DNA of 12,992 nt from Candidatus Poribacteria bacterium (GTDB lineage Bacteria > Poribacteria > DTPJ01 > WJIO01): positions 1 to 12,992 of the forward strand of contig WJIO01000281.1 of the NCBI GenBank assembly GCA_014730235.1. Direction: 5' to 3'. A program made the position numbers and the translations under genes. The notes under the pieces are model-generated. The model worked only from the letters and a program-made list of their open reading frames with translations, was not told the origin of the DNA and searched no databases. Below, piece by piece: positions 1-7,728 of the stretch. Position 1 is the stretch's first letter. Each line of letters opens with the position of its first letter.

Positions 1-1
1 G

Positions 2-334
2 GGAACAACTACAGAAGTTCTGGCAAAATACTGCAAGGAAGTTATTGGAACAGATATAAGCGAAAAATGTATTAAACAGGCCCAGGAAAGACGACCTGAG
101 TTAAATTTTCAGGTTCTTGATGGATTTGATGTCAAAGCAGCTCTGGACATGGATAAAGACTTTACAAAAATTTATATTGATATATCCGGAATGTCAGGTT
201 ATCGTTCATTACTGGATGTAATTTCATTGCTAACTATGTATTCAACTGTTTTAAATCCTGAAGCTATAATAATTAAAAGCGGTTCTCTAAAACGATTTGC
301 TTTGAATTGTATCGCCTGGAAATCCCAGGATTAG
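2..334 (+). CDS. Class I SAM-dependent methyltransferase, C-terminal part (partial)
   Basis: The frame is open from the left edge to a TAG at 332-334, so the start of the gene lies outside the window. About 110 residues remain. They begin inside the SAM-binding core: GTTEVLAKYCKEVIGTDIS reads as the end of motif I (the glycine-rich loop), a helix, and the strand-2 acidic residue (the D of GTDIS) that normally contacts the SAM ribose. The sequence KIYIDISGMSGY further on resembles the motif IV strand, and AIIIKSGSLKRFA a later strand and helix. A Met codon at 149 is internal to the domain and is not the true start. Substrate cannot be told. The stop is 69 bp before the mannonate dehydratase start on the same strand, so the two could share a transcript, although nothing ties them functionally. 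Confidence 0.72.
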   Translation, partial: GTTTEVLAKYCKEVIGTDISEKCIKQAQERRPELNFQVLDGFDVKAALDMDKDFTKIYIDISGMSGYRSLLDVISLLTMYSTVLNPEAIIIKSGSLKRFALNCIAWKSQD

Positions 335-387
335 GTAGGACGAAGAATCTAAAAAACTTTAAAACATTTGTTAAACCTGCACAAAGC

Positions 388-392
388 GGAGG
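388..392 (+). promoter_or_regulatory. Shine-Dalgarno of the mannonate dehydratase gene
   Basis: GGAGG lies 11 nt before the ATG at 404. It decides the start in favour of that ATG over the in-frame TTG at 368, which has no comparable site upstream. Confidence 0.75.
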
Positions 393-403
393 ATGAAACA
401 AAC

Positions 404-1405
404 ATGCTACCTGAAATTGAACCGGGAATTAAAGTTGCAGCCCAGATTTCACCTGAAGCCAATCAGGATGAAATGGCTTTTGTCAATCAAATGGGCGTGA
501 AATATCTGGCAATGTGGACAGATGCAAGAAATGCAAATTATGAATATTTTGCCAGTTGTCGTAAAAAGTTTGAAACAGCAGAACTAAAGATATATTGCTT
601 TGGTAATTCCAGCGTCCATAACCAGGATGCTATTGTATTAAATCTGCCCAACAGGGATGAAAAAGTCGAAGAATATAAACGCTATATCCGGGCACTGGGT
701 AAAGCTGGGATACCTTATACAACCTATGCCCACATGGGTAACGGTATATGGAGCACTGACCCAGAAAAGACCAGGGGTGGAGCTATGGCCAGGGCTTTTG
801 ACCTGTCTAAAGCAAAACAGGGGCACTGGGGTGGACAAACTTTTGAAATGCCAATGACCCACGACCGGGAATACACCGAAGAAGAAATATGGGATAACTA
901 CACTTACTTTATCAAAAACGTGGCCCCGGTAGCTGAAGAATCCGGTGTGTTGATCGGTATACATCCCGATGACCCTCCTGTTCCTGAATTGGGAGGAATT
1001 CCCCGGTGTATTTTCAGCAGCTTCGATGGATACAAAAAAGCCTTGGAAATAGCTGATAGTCCTAATGTCGGTATGTGTCTCTGTGTGGGATGTTGGCTTG
1101 AAGGCGGTGAATTGATGGGTAAAGATGTATTGGAAACTATAAAATACTTCGGCGGGATAAATAAGCTCTTTAAAGTCCACTTCAGAAACGTTGACAAGCC
1201 TTTGCCTCATTTTGTTGAGACATTCCTGGACAACGGTTATATGGATATGTATAAAGTCATGAAAGCCCTGCGGGATGTAGATTTCAAGGGGATTGCAATA
1301 CCCGACCATATACCAAGAATGGCTGAAAACCATAGAGTCGGTACAGCCTACAGTATTGGTTATATGAACGCTCTGGTGGAAAGGGTTAATGCAGAAGCCC
1401 GGTGA
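404..1405 (+). CDS. uxuA: Mannonate dehydratase, UxuA family (short subtype)
   Basis: The 333-residue product is a TIM-barrel enzyme of the UxuA family, which dehydrates D-mannonate to 2-keto-3-deoxygluconate in glucuronate/hexuronate breakdown in the cytoplasm. The four metal ligands known from the family are all recognisable: His187 in IGIHPDDPP, Cys227 in the LCVG stretch (equivalent to MCTG in E. coli UxuA), His259 in KVHFRNV, and Asp301 in IPDHIPR. GIHPDDPPVPELGGIPR is a family hallmark. The protein is about 60 residues shorter than E. coli UxuA (about 394 aa); such short relatives occur in environmental genomes, and some may act on a related sugar acid. The ATG at 404 is chosen because GGAGG precedes it. 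The gene ends 10 bp before a large palindrome shared with the convergent beta-helix gene. No uronate isomerase or reductase gene is nearby, so the exact substrate is not confirmed by context. Confidence 0.85.
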   Translation: MLPEIEPGIKVAAQISPEANQDEMAFVNQMGVKYLAMWTDARNANYEYFASCRKKFETAELKIYCFGNSSVHNQDAIVLNLPNRDEKVEEYKRYIRALGKAGIPYTTYAHMGNGIWSTDPEKTRGGAMARAFDLSKAKQGHWGGQTFEMPMTHDREYTEEEIWDNYTYFIKNVAPVAEESGVLIGIHPDDPPVPELGGIPRCIFSSFDGYKKALEIADSPNVGMCLCVGCWLEGGELMGKDVLETIKYFGGINKLFKVHFRNVDKPLPHFVETFLDNGYMDMYKVMKALRDVDFKGIAIPDHIPRMAENHRVGTAYSIGYMNALVERVNAEAR

Positions 1406-1415
1406 TTTTCAGTGT

Positions 1416-1463
1416 ATAAATAATTGTAGTGCCATAATATATTATGGCACTACAATTATTTAT
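1416..1463. terminator. Perfect 48-bp palindrome, probable bidirectional terminator
   Basis: The 24-bp halves (1416-1439 and 1440-1463) are exact reverse complements, with the centre between 1439 and 1440 in an AT-rich core. As RNA this would form a stem of about 22 bp closed by a tiny loop. It starts 10 bp after the uxuA stop and ends 1 bp before the stop of the convergent beta-helix gene. T-rich sequence follows on the right (TATTCTATTTT); on the left the exit is less T-rich. Position and symmetry fit a terminator used by both genes. A repeated mobile palindrome is an alternative. Confidence 0.72.
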
Positions 1464-1464
1464 T

Positions 1465-4400
1465 CTATTTTGCCAGGACAGTCTTCCTTATAGCACTCAG
1501 ATCACCTGCTTTTATACTGTAAAAATACACTCCACTGGCAACCTTCTCACCCACTTCATTCTTGCCATCCCAGTATGCGGCTTTGTCCTTAGCCACGTAG
1601 TATCCAACTGTTTTCTGACCCAGATTCAGGGTGCGCACCAGTTGACCTGTTGAAGAGTATATCTTAATCTCAACATGGGCATCTTCACTTAAATGATAGG
1701 GTATCCATGTCTCTGGATTGAAGGGATTTGGATAATTCTGATAAGCCGCGCTTTTTTTTGGCGGGAACGTTATAGACAGATCAAAGCGTGTTACCTGTCC
1801 AAAATCTACGGTCGGTGGTGCAGCAGCTTTTATTGTGTAATCTTCTATGTAGACAAATAATTCAAATTCCTTATCTACAGGCACATTTACACTGTAGAAA
1901 CCATCATATAAATTGCATACAGATTTTATTTCATCATTCACCTTTACTATAACAACAGCATCTTTATCAGCAATATCTTCTCCGTCTACCTGAACCCGTC
2001 CCCATATCCTTTGAGGGATATCAGGTATATCTTTGGAAAAATGATGTTCTCTCATAGCCAGAGACGGCGCAGCCATAGCGGTAGGGGCATTTAAATCCCA
2101 TTCACAGTCTTCTTTAGCCCATATCCAGTAACCATAACCGGGACCCATACACGTCAGGCTGTTTACCCATTCCGGAGAATAAGGAATATATATTAACCAA
2201 CCCGCGTTGATGTTAAATTTCCACACCGAATCAATTTCATCTACCACTGAATTCATACACTCAGCAGCGCTTTTAGCCTCTGTGGAACTATACCCCACCA
2301 TGTTCCATTCATTGCCTTTCAGGAAAATGTTTGTATTTTCCAGTGATGTTCCATCCATTTTCAGCATCCCGGGTTCAGCCATATCAATATAGTAACCCCG
2401 ACCCGGGATAATCTCAGTCATATTGCTTAAGCCTTCAGGGAAGTGTATAGTCCATCCTGCAACTGGATCATAAGCCCAGATTGATCTGTATTTGCCATCA
2501 ATAGAATCCAGAACCACGTCGGGAGATGTGTCTGACGGCATCAGTGGAAGTGAAATCAGGTTCCATCCCCGGTTAAGACTGTGTATGGAGTTGAAATACA
2601 CATAAGGTTCTTCTGGAATATCCTGTATCTTAGCATCTTGTGCCAGTATGACTGATTCATTGCCACGAGTGACTTCCAGTTTATAGGTATCATTTGGATC
2701 TGCTCCCGGTTCAGGTATCACCTTGATGGAATAATTACCCATAATTGCATCGGGTATAAATATGCTGTCAACCGCTCCAGCTTGAGTCTGCTTATAAACA
2801 GCCCGGGGGATTTCAGAATTATTCAGGTCAATAGTTTTCATACATGGGTCTGTAACTATAAGGTCTACTGGCGAGAAAGACTGTATAATCAACGGAATAT
2901 TGACATTTTGCAATGCCAATGGGCTTTCATAAGCTCCCATATCCGGGTCAGTACCCGGTGGATTTGGTCGTGGATTGCCGTCCAGATCTTCCAAGGGCAT
3001 ATATATAGAATCAGCTTCCGTTAAATATAATCCTGAGCCGATACATGGGCTGTTATTGGAAAGGTGATAATCGCCGTTATCCGGGTCTACAAACGCGGGG
3101 TTTGCGTCTATGTTTCCATCAAGCCAGTTTACTGTGCCACTACCGACAACGCTTTCCTGCATATTCTGGATATTTGAATAAGAAATATCAACGACTGATC
3201 CCCTGGAATTCCATTCTACAGCGCCTATTTCTGAAATGCCGCTATTCCGGATTATTGTATTGATTATTGTTGATTCCGACCCCATCAAAGATATAATATA
3301 AGTATCATCTGGACTTGTATATCCTATTGAATTTCCAGCGATAGTATTGTTGATTAGAGTAAGTGAAGAATGATGACAGGTTATGGCTGCTCCAGGGAAA
3401 AAATCCGCATATATCCAGACCGGTAAATAGTTATTAATAATAAGGTTATTCGCCATAAATACGGAAGCATCTTCGATATATAAACCTCCTCCGGTATCCG
3501 CTCCGTTGTTGCTTATGACGTTTCCAATTATTTCCGGTGATGCCCCGTATCTACAGTGAATTCCTCCACCTGTATTAGCCGAGTTATCATGAATAAAGTT
3601 ATTAATTATCAATGGAGAACAACCGCTTCCTGATAAGAAAATTCCACCGCCTCTGGTGAGAGTACCTGAACTTATATTATCAGTTATAACATTATTTTTT
3701 ATAGTTGGCGAGGAAGTGCAGTAAATACCTCCACCGGTATGCATACCCAGCTTGATAAGCCAGGCTCCTTTAATTGTAAATCCATCAAGTACCGAATGTC
3801 GGTCTTCTCCATTCTGGAAAATAAACCCCCTATGATAATCCGTATAAGGGCTAGCATCTTCTTCTGGAAAGACATCAATAATACAATTTTCCGGCCCATT
3901 TTCTGACTTTACGGTAATGGCCTTCCCTTTAAAATCTATATCCCAATTACCTTTTCCTTTATAAGTACCATCCTGCACAACTACAATCTTGCCATCAGTT
4001 GCCTCATCTATACCTTTTTGAATTGTGTTATAGGGGTTCTCCGGTCTGCCGTCGCCGTTTACATCATCCCCTGCGGTGGATACATAGATATAAGGTAAAG
4101 ACTCGGGCAGATCATTTTCATAAGCTCCCATATCCGGCATTGAGCCTGCTGGATAAGGGCGTTGTTTACCATCCAAATCTTCTATGGGCATATCATCATC
4201 AGGAAAACCTGCACCAATACACGGGCTGTAATCTGAAAGGTGATAATCACCTGGCCCTGCGAAAAGTGGTTTTTTGCCAATATTTCCATCAAGCCAGTTG
4301 AGAGTGCTGTTATTTACAATAAAATTGTCCTGCATATCTGGAGTATATTCGTCGGTATTATGAATATTCGAGTAGGAAATATCAACGATTGATTCATTAA

Positions 4401-5331
4401 GACGTATGAATGTATGTTCAGTGTTAAAGATAATTGTATTTAATATTGTCGACTCAGAATTCTGGAAAAATATAGAATGACGGGATGGTGGGTTACCGTT
4501 TTCTGTGGCATTTTCCGCGATAGTATTGTTTATTAGATTAAGCGTAGAATCAATACATGTAATCCCCGCTCCGTTGTAAACCCAATCCGTATCATCATAA
4601 GCAAAGTTATTCTTTATGATATTACCTGCCATTAATACAACTGCCTGCTGAATTTTTATGCCCCCTCCATCATCCGCTCCGTTACTGCTTATAATGTTTC
4701 CGATCATTTCCGGCGAAGCATCATTTTCACAGTAAATTCCTCCACCCTCACTGGCCGAATTATCATGGATAATATTATTAATTATCAATGGAGAGCAACC
4801 GCTTCCTGATAAAAACATACCGCCACCCTTAGTCTGGGTATCTAAATTTGAATTGTCGGTTATAATGTTGTTTTTAATAGTCGGTGAGGAATAGCAAAGA
4901 ATACCACCGCCAAAACTTATATTAGTATTACTAAGTCTCACCTTTTTTATAGTAAAGCCATGGAGTATTGAATCCCTGCCCTCTGCATTTTGAAAAATAA
5001 AACCCCTGTTATAAACGGGGTCATCGTTTTGCGTTGGAGTAACATCAATAATACAATTTTCCGGCCCATTCTCCGACTTGATGGTAATGGCTTTGCCTTT
5101 AAAATCAATATTCCTGTTACCAATTCTTCTATACACTCCATCCCTTACAAGCACAGTTTGGCCATCAGCGGCTGCATCAATGGCATCCTGTATGCGAATA
5201 AAGGGATTTTCAGATGTGCCAAGATAGGGTGGATCGCTGTTCTCAGCAACGTAAATAATGTCATCAGCAAAGACAGTAAGGCAAAAATGGATAAATAAAA
5301 GTATTGAAATAAGCAATGATTTTTTACACAT
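1465..5331 (-). CDS. Secreted tandem beta-helix protein with FlgD-like/T9SS-type C-terminal sorting domain
   Basis: Residue numbers here count from an upstream in-frame ATG at 5340. The chosen start is the fourth residue (ATG at 5331), which has AAGGGGG 9 nt upstream. Residues 4-25 form a Sec signal peptide with likely cleavage after LTVFA. Two homologous modules follow (about 27-407 and 416-806), each a DUF1565-like opening (IYVS/IYVA...NPF/NPY..IQ..ID.A.DG..V.V.DG.Y) and then a right-handed parallel beta-helix of PbH1-type repeats (SSPTIKNN, SPLIINN, GGGI). Each ends in SPCIG.G and PDMGAYE. Residues 924-1082 hold two GWNLISLP/GYWI-type repeats, 1110-1190 a carboxypeptidase-regulatory-like beta-sandwich, and 1199-1291 a FlgD-like sorting domain with NYPNPFNPETWIPY and VASGVYFY. 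The protein is probably exported and displayed on the surface or released. Polysaccharide binding or cleavage is possible, but no catalytic site was recognised. The stop is TAG. Confidence 0.85.
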   Translation of the reverse strand: MCKKSLLISILLFIHFCLTVFADDIIYVAENSDPPYLGTSENPFIRIQDAIDAAADGQTVLVRDGVYRRIGNRNIDFKGKAITIKSENGPENCIIDVTPTQNDDPVYNRGFIFQNAEGRDSILHGFTIKKVRLSNTNISFGGGILCYSSPTIKNNIITDNSNLDTQTKGGGMFLSGSGCSPLIINNIIHDNSASEGGGIYCENDASPEMIGNIISSNGADDGGGIKIQQAVVLMAGNIIKNNFAYDDTDWVYNGAGITCIDSTLNLINNTIAENATENGNPPSRHSIFFQNSESTILNTIIFNTEHTFIRLNESIVDISYSNIHNTDEYTPDMQDNFIVNNSTLNWLDGNIGKKPLFAGPGDYHLSDYSPCIGAGFPDDDMPIEDLDGKQRPYPAGSMPDMGAYENDLPESLPYIYVSTAGDDVNGDGRPENPYNTIQKGIDEATDGKIVVVQDGTYKGKGNWDIDFKGKAITVKSENGPENCIIDVFPEEDASPYTDYHRGFIFQNGEDRHSVLDGFTIKGAWLIKLGMHTGGGIYCTSSPTIKNNVITDNISSGTLTRGGGIFLSGSGCSPLIINNFIHDNSANTGGGIHCRYGASPEIIGNVISNNGADTGGGLYIEDASVFMANNLIINNYLPVWIYADFFPGAAITCHHSSLTLINNTIAGNSIGYTSPDDTYIISLMGSESTIINTIIRNSGISEIGAVEWNSRGSVVDISYSNIQNMQESVVGSGTVNWLDGNIDANPAFVDPDNGDYHLSNNSPCIGSGLYLTEADSIYMPLEDLDGNPRPNPPGTDPDMGAYESPLALQNVNIPLIIQSFSPVDLIVTDPCMKTIDLNNSEIPRAVYKQTQAGAVDSIFIPDAIMGNYSIKVIPEPGADPNDTYKLEVTRGNESVILAQDAKIQDIPEEPYVYFNSIHSLNRGWNLISLPLMPSDTSPDVVLDSIDGKYRSIWAYDPVAGWTIHFPEGLSNMTEIIPGRGYYIDMAEPGMLKMDGTSLENTNIFLKGNEWNMVGYSSTEAKSAAECMNSVVDEIDSVWKFNINAGWLIYIPYSPEWVNSLTCMGPGYGYWIWAKEDCEWDLNAPTAMAAPSLAMREHHFSKDIPDIPQRIWGRVQVDGEDIADKDAVVIVKVNDEIKSVCNLYDGFYSVNVPVDKEFELFVYIEDYTIKAAAPPTVDFGQVTRFDLSITFPPKKSAAYQNYPNPFNPETWIPYHLSEDAHVEIKIYSSTGQLVRTLNLGQKTVGYYVAKDKAAYWDGKNEVGEKVASGVYFYSIKAGDLSAIRKTVLAK

Positions 5332-5340
5332 AAAAATCAT

Positions 5341-5347
5341 CCCCCTT
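5341..5347 (-). promoter_or_regulatory. Shine-Dalgarno of the beta-helix protein gene
   Basis: AAGGGGG on the minus strand ends directly against the ATG at 5340 but stands 9 nt before the ATG at 5331. Ordinary spacing therefore favours the 5331 start and a product starting MCKKSLL. Confidence 0.65.
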
Positions 5348-5388
5348 CAGTCAGAAATTTTAAATTTTGTCAATTTTATTCACGTTAT

Positions 5389-5416
5389 CTTTTATCGGAA
5401 TTCTAACAGATTTCAA
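5389..5416 (-). promoter_or_regulatory. Candidate promoter of the beta-helix protein gene
   Basis: On the minus strand TTGAAA (5416-5411) and TAAAAG (5394-5389) are separated by 16 bp, a weak sigma-70-like pair that would give a leader of about 50 nt. In AT-rich DNA such matches arise easily, and if the host belongs to an FCB lineage its primary promoters may have another consensus. Confidence 0.25.
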
Positions 5417-5457
5417 TTTATGGATCAATAATAAAAACGGGTATTTAGACATAAGCC

Positions 5458-5500
5458 AGTAGAACCTGTCCCAAATGAGTAATTTGGGACAGGTTCTACT
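5458..5500. repeat. Perfect inverted repeat (19-bp arms, 5-nt loop), REP/MITE-like candidate
   Basis: The arm at 5458-5476 (AGTAGAACCTGTCCCAAAT) is the exact reverse complement of 5482-5500, with GAGTA between. Neither side is followed by a U-tract, and it stands about 125 bp from the nearest start codon, so it does not look like an ordinary terminator. The composition (CCTGTCCC) is more GC-rich than its surroundings. Only one copy is present in this window, so its repeat status in the genome is unknown. Confidence 0.6.
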
Positions 5501-5661
5501 CATAAGAAAAGCTTGAAAAGAAACGCATTATGAGTTATCATTATATCAATATTTCAAACATTAAATATAGTTTATTGGTCTACCATCCTCAAATTTTTGG
5601 ATTAAAATATAGAGAATAATAAGAGTGTGTAAGACCATCATGACAAGGAGATTAAACCATC

Positions 5662-6780
5662 ATGATGAATTTTATCAGACAGAAGCTTAAGTTCCTTATG
5701 TGGTTCGTTGCCATATTTTTTGTTGCTGGGCTTTTCTTTGTAGGCGGTCGCACTATTGGATTCGAATGGATCGTTAAATCCCTGCCAGTAAGTCTTCTGG
5801 TAAGTATGCCCGGTTGTGCTCGTTCAGCAGGGATAATAATGCGGGTTGGTGATTATAACGTGGATCTTGAAGAATTTCAGCGTGTGCGGGAAAACACTAT
5901 TGAAATTGCCAGATTTCAATATAAAGACAATTTTAATACATATGCAAAAAATATAGACTTTGACCAGGAAGCCATTGATTCTATTACAAAATATGCTTTA
6001 TTACTTCAGGAGGCAGATAAAAGACGTATATATGTAAGTAAATGGGAACTTGATAAGGCCATCAGAGAATTTCCATATATTATGCCCGATGAAGCCGCAT
6101 CAAGAGTTAAACTATATCCCTACTATTCCATGGCAAAATCTCAGGATGGCAAATTGAACCAGAACACATTTAAATATCTGCTGTCAACCTACGGAAAAAT
6201 TACTCCAGAAGAATTTTCAGAGGAAGTTGAAAATGCTGTTCGTATTTCCAAACTCAAGGAAGTAATAAGCGGCTCTGCGTTGGTTTCGGATCTGGAGATA
6301 AAGCAGGAATATAAAAAACAGAATGAAAAAGCTACAATCAAATACATAGAATTGAAACATTCTGATTTTAGAAAAGAAGTTAAGGCTTCTGATGCAGAAA
6401 TTGAGGAATATTTCAAGGAAAATATTCTCGATTATAAAGTAGAAGATAAGGTTAATATAAGCTTTATTAAAATTGATCCCAAGATTTTTGAGGATAAAAT
6501 ACAGATTCCCGATGCTGAAGTGAAGAGCTATTATGAAGCCAACAAGGAAGAGGAATATTTCGAACCAGAAAAAGTTAAAGCGCGTCATATATTAGTCAGG
6601 ATTGATTCTTCAGCATCAACAGAGGACAAAACGAAAGCCAGAGCCCTCGCGGAAAATATCCTTGGAGAAGCTAAAAAGCCCAATGCGGATTTCCCGGCTA
6701 TTGCTGAAAAGTTTGCCAATGAACCCTTTGAGGTTAAACATGAGGATCTGGGATATTTTGAAAGAGGTAAAATGGTTTAA
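5662..6780 (+). CDS. SurA/PpiD-like peptidyl-prolyl isomerase, N-terminal part ending at an in-frame TAA
   Basis: As it stands this frame gives 372 residues. Residues about 9-29 are a hydrophobic membrane anchor or signal anchor (FLMWFVAIFFVAGLFF), so the rest would lie in the periplasm. Residues about 57-210 resemble the SurA N-terminal chaperone domain (RVGDYNVDLEEFQRV...). Residues about 304-372 are the first part of a parvulin (PpiC-type) domain: VKARHILVRID, then DLGYFERGKMV. The TAA at 6778-6780 replaces the codon usually reading Lys, Gln or similar in the family pattern MV.PFE.AAF, and the missing half of the domain is encoded immediately after in the same frame. The product as written would be an anchored chaperone-like domain with a broken isomerase. 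The start is supported by AAGGAG 11 nt upstream. The gene is not a PpiD ortholog that I can name with certainty. Confidence 0.8.
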   Translation: MMNFIRQKLKFLMWFVAIFFVAGLFFVGGRTIGFEWIVKSLPVSLLVSMPGCARSAGIIMRVGDYNVDLEEFQRVRENTIEIARFQYKDNFNTYAKNIDFDQEAIDSITKYALLLQEADKRRIYVSKWELDKAIREFPYIMPDEAASRVKLYPYYSMAKSQDGKLNQNTFKYLLSTYGKITPEEFSEEVENAVRISKLKEVISGSALVSDLEIKQEYKKQNEKATIKYIELKHSDFRKEVKASDAEIEEYFKENILDYKVEDKVNISFIKIDPKIFEDKIQIPDAEVKSYYEANKEEEYFEPEKVKARHILVRIDSSASTEDKTKARALAENILGEAKKPNADFPAIAEKFANEPFEVKHEDLGYFERGKMV

Positions 6781-7728
6781 CCCTTTGAAAATGCCGCCTT
6801 TTCCCTTTCTCCGGGTTCAGTAAGTGGTGTGGTTGAAACTGTCTTTGGCTATCATGTGTTAAAAGTTGAAGACAAAAAAGCTTCTCAAACTAAACCCCTG
6901 GAAGAAGTTAAAGCACAGATTGTTAAAAAACTCAAAGAGGATCAGGCGTCAGTGGAAGCAAGACAAAAGGCTGACGACATTCAATATACAATTATGTCCG
7001 AGGAAAGCCTGCAGGCTGCTGTAGATGCAAATCCGGATTTGGAATTAAAAGTGCAGGAAACAGGTTTTTTCGCTAAAAATGATTTTATACCTCAAATTGG
7101 TCCTAATTATACCTATAAGGCAGTCGCTGATGAAGCCTTTAAACTAAAAGAAGGTGAGATCAGTAATCTGGTTGATGTCACATCTTATGGTGATAGACTT
7201 ATGGGGTATTTTATTTTTAAACTCATAGCTAAAAAACCCGGTGGTATACCCGAGCTTTCTGAGGTTAAGGATACAGTGGTAAGCGATCTTAAAAAAGAAA
7301 AATCTGAAGAGTTTGCTCTTAACAAGGCAAAAGCAATTATGGCAGAATTAAATAATAACCAAGAATTTGAAAAGGTAGCGGAAAATAACGATTTAGAAGC
7401 TATCGAATCTGAACCTTTTACATTAAATGAAAGAGGTTACATTCGAGCAAAATCCGGTGCGGTAAACTCAAAGGAAGTAATGCTTAAATCTTTTGGGATG
7501 AAAAAAGATGAGGTTGCCGGTCCCTTGGAAGGTCGGAATTCTGTGTATATTATAAAGCTCATAGAATATGAAGACGCAGATGTGAGTGAAATCGCACAAA
7601 ATGATGAAGAAAAAAATGCTATCCGGGATCAGCTTCTCAGGCAAAAAGAGCAAAAAATGTATGATTCCTGGTATCAAAGTGCCCGGAAAGATATTGTTAT
7701 AAGATCATTTATTCCATCAACTTCCTGA
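6781..7728 (+). pseudogene. C-terminal continuation of the interrupted SurA/PpiD-like isomerase
   Basis: This segment is in the same frame as the upstream half and directly continues the parvulin domain: PFENAAFSLSPGSVSGVVET, then VFGYHVLKVEDK. A second degenerate isomerase-like unit follows (GFFAKNDFIPQIG...AFKLKEGEISNLV...YFIFKLI), then a charged helical C-terminus, as in PpiD-type proteins. If the TAA were sense, the whole protein (5662-7728) would have 688 residues, a normal size for the class. The first available internal start is GTG at 6829, which lacks a clear ribosome binding site and would begin inside the parvulin fold, so independent translation is unlikely. No frameshift or further stop is seen, and the end (TGA) overlaps the convergent maf gene by 20 bp. 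It could be a recent nonsense mutation, a base error in the assembly, or readthrough. Confidence 0.75.

Larger units (their letters stand above)
5332..5661. other. 330-bp divergent intergenic region
   Basis: This gap lies between the leftward beta-helix gene and the rightward peptidyl-prolyl isomerase gene, so it should hold a promoter for each. It contains the hairpin at 5458-5500, an 8-bp inverted pair (5498-5505 with 5528-5535), and very AT-rich sequence on the right. A 10-bp direct repeat, ACCATCATGA, occurs at 5634-5643 and 5656-5665. AAGGAG at 5645-5650 is the ribosome binding site for the ATG at 5662 (11 nt). No convincing small gene was found. Confidence 0.6.

Noticed and set aside
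638-1333. A 231-codon open frame on the minus strand opposite the mannonate dehydratase gene
   Set aside because: The plus-strand gene has clear family motifs over the whole stretch; the antisense product resembles no family and has no ribosome binding site.
1465-5331. Phage tail spike as an identity for the beta-helix protein
   Set aside because: A Sec signal peptide and a C-terminal sorting domain show an exported cellular protein, and no phage gene is nearby.
5634-5665. Direct repeat ACCATCATGA flanking the ribosome binding site of the isomerase gene as an operator
   Set aside because: It is only 10 bp, one copy overlaps the start codon, and there is no symmetry; chance or a small slippage duplication is enough.
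5662-7728. Reassignment of TAA to a sense codon in this genome
   Set aside because: Three intact neighbouring genes (maf, tcmP and the radical-SAM gene) end at TAA at natural family ends, so TAA acts as a stop here.
6829-7728. An independent gene starting at GTG 6829
   Set aside because: The frame begins in mid-fold of the parvulin domain and no Shine-Dalgarno precedes the GTG; it continues the upstream frame directly.
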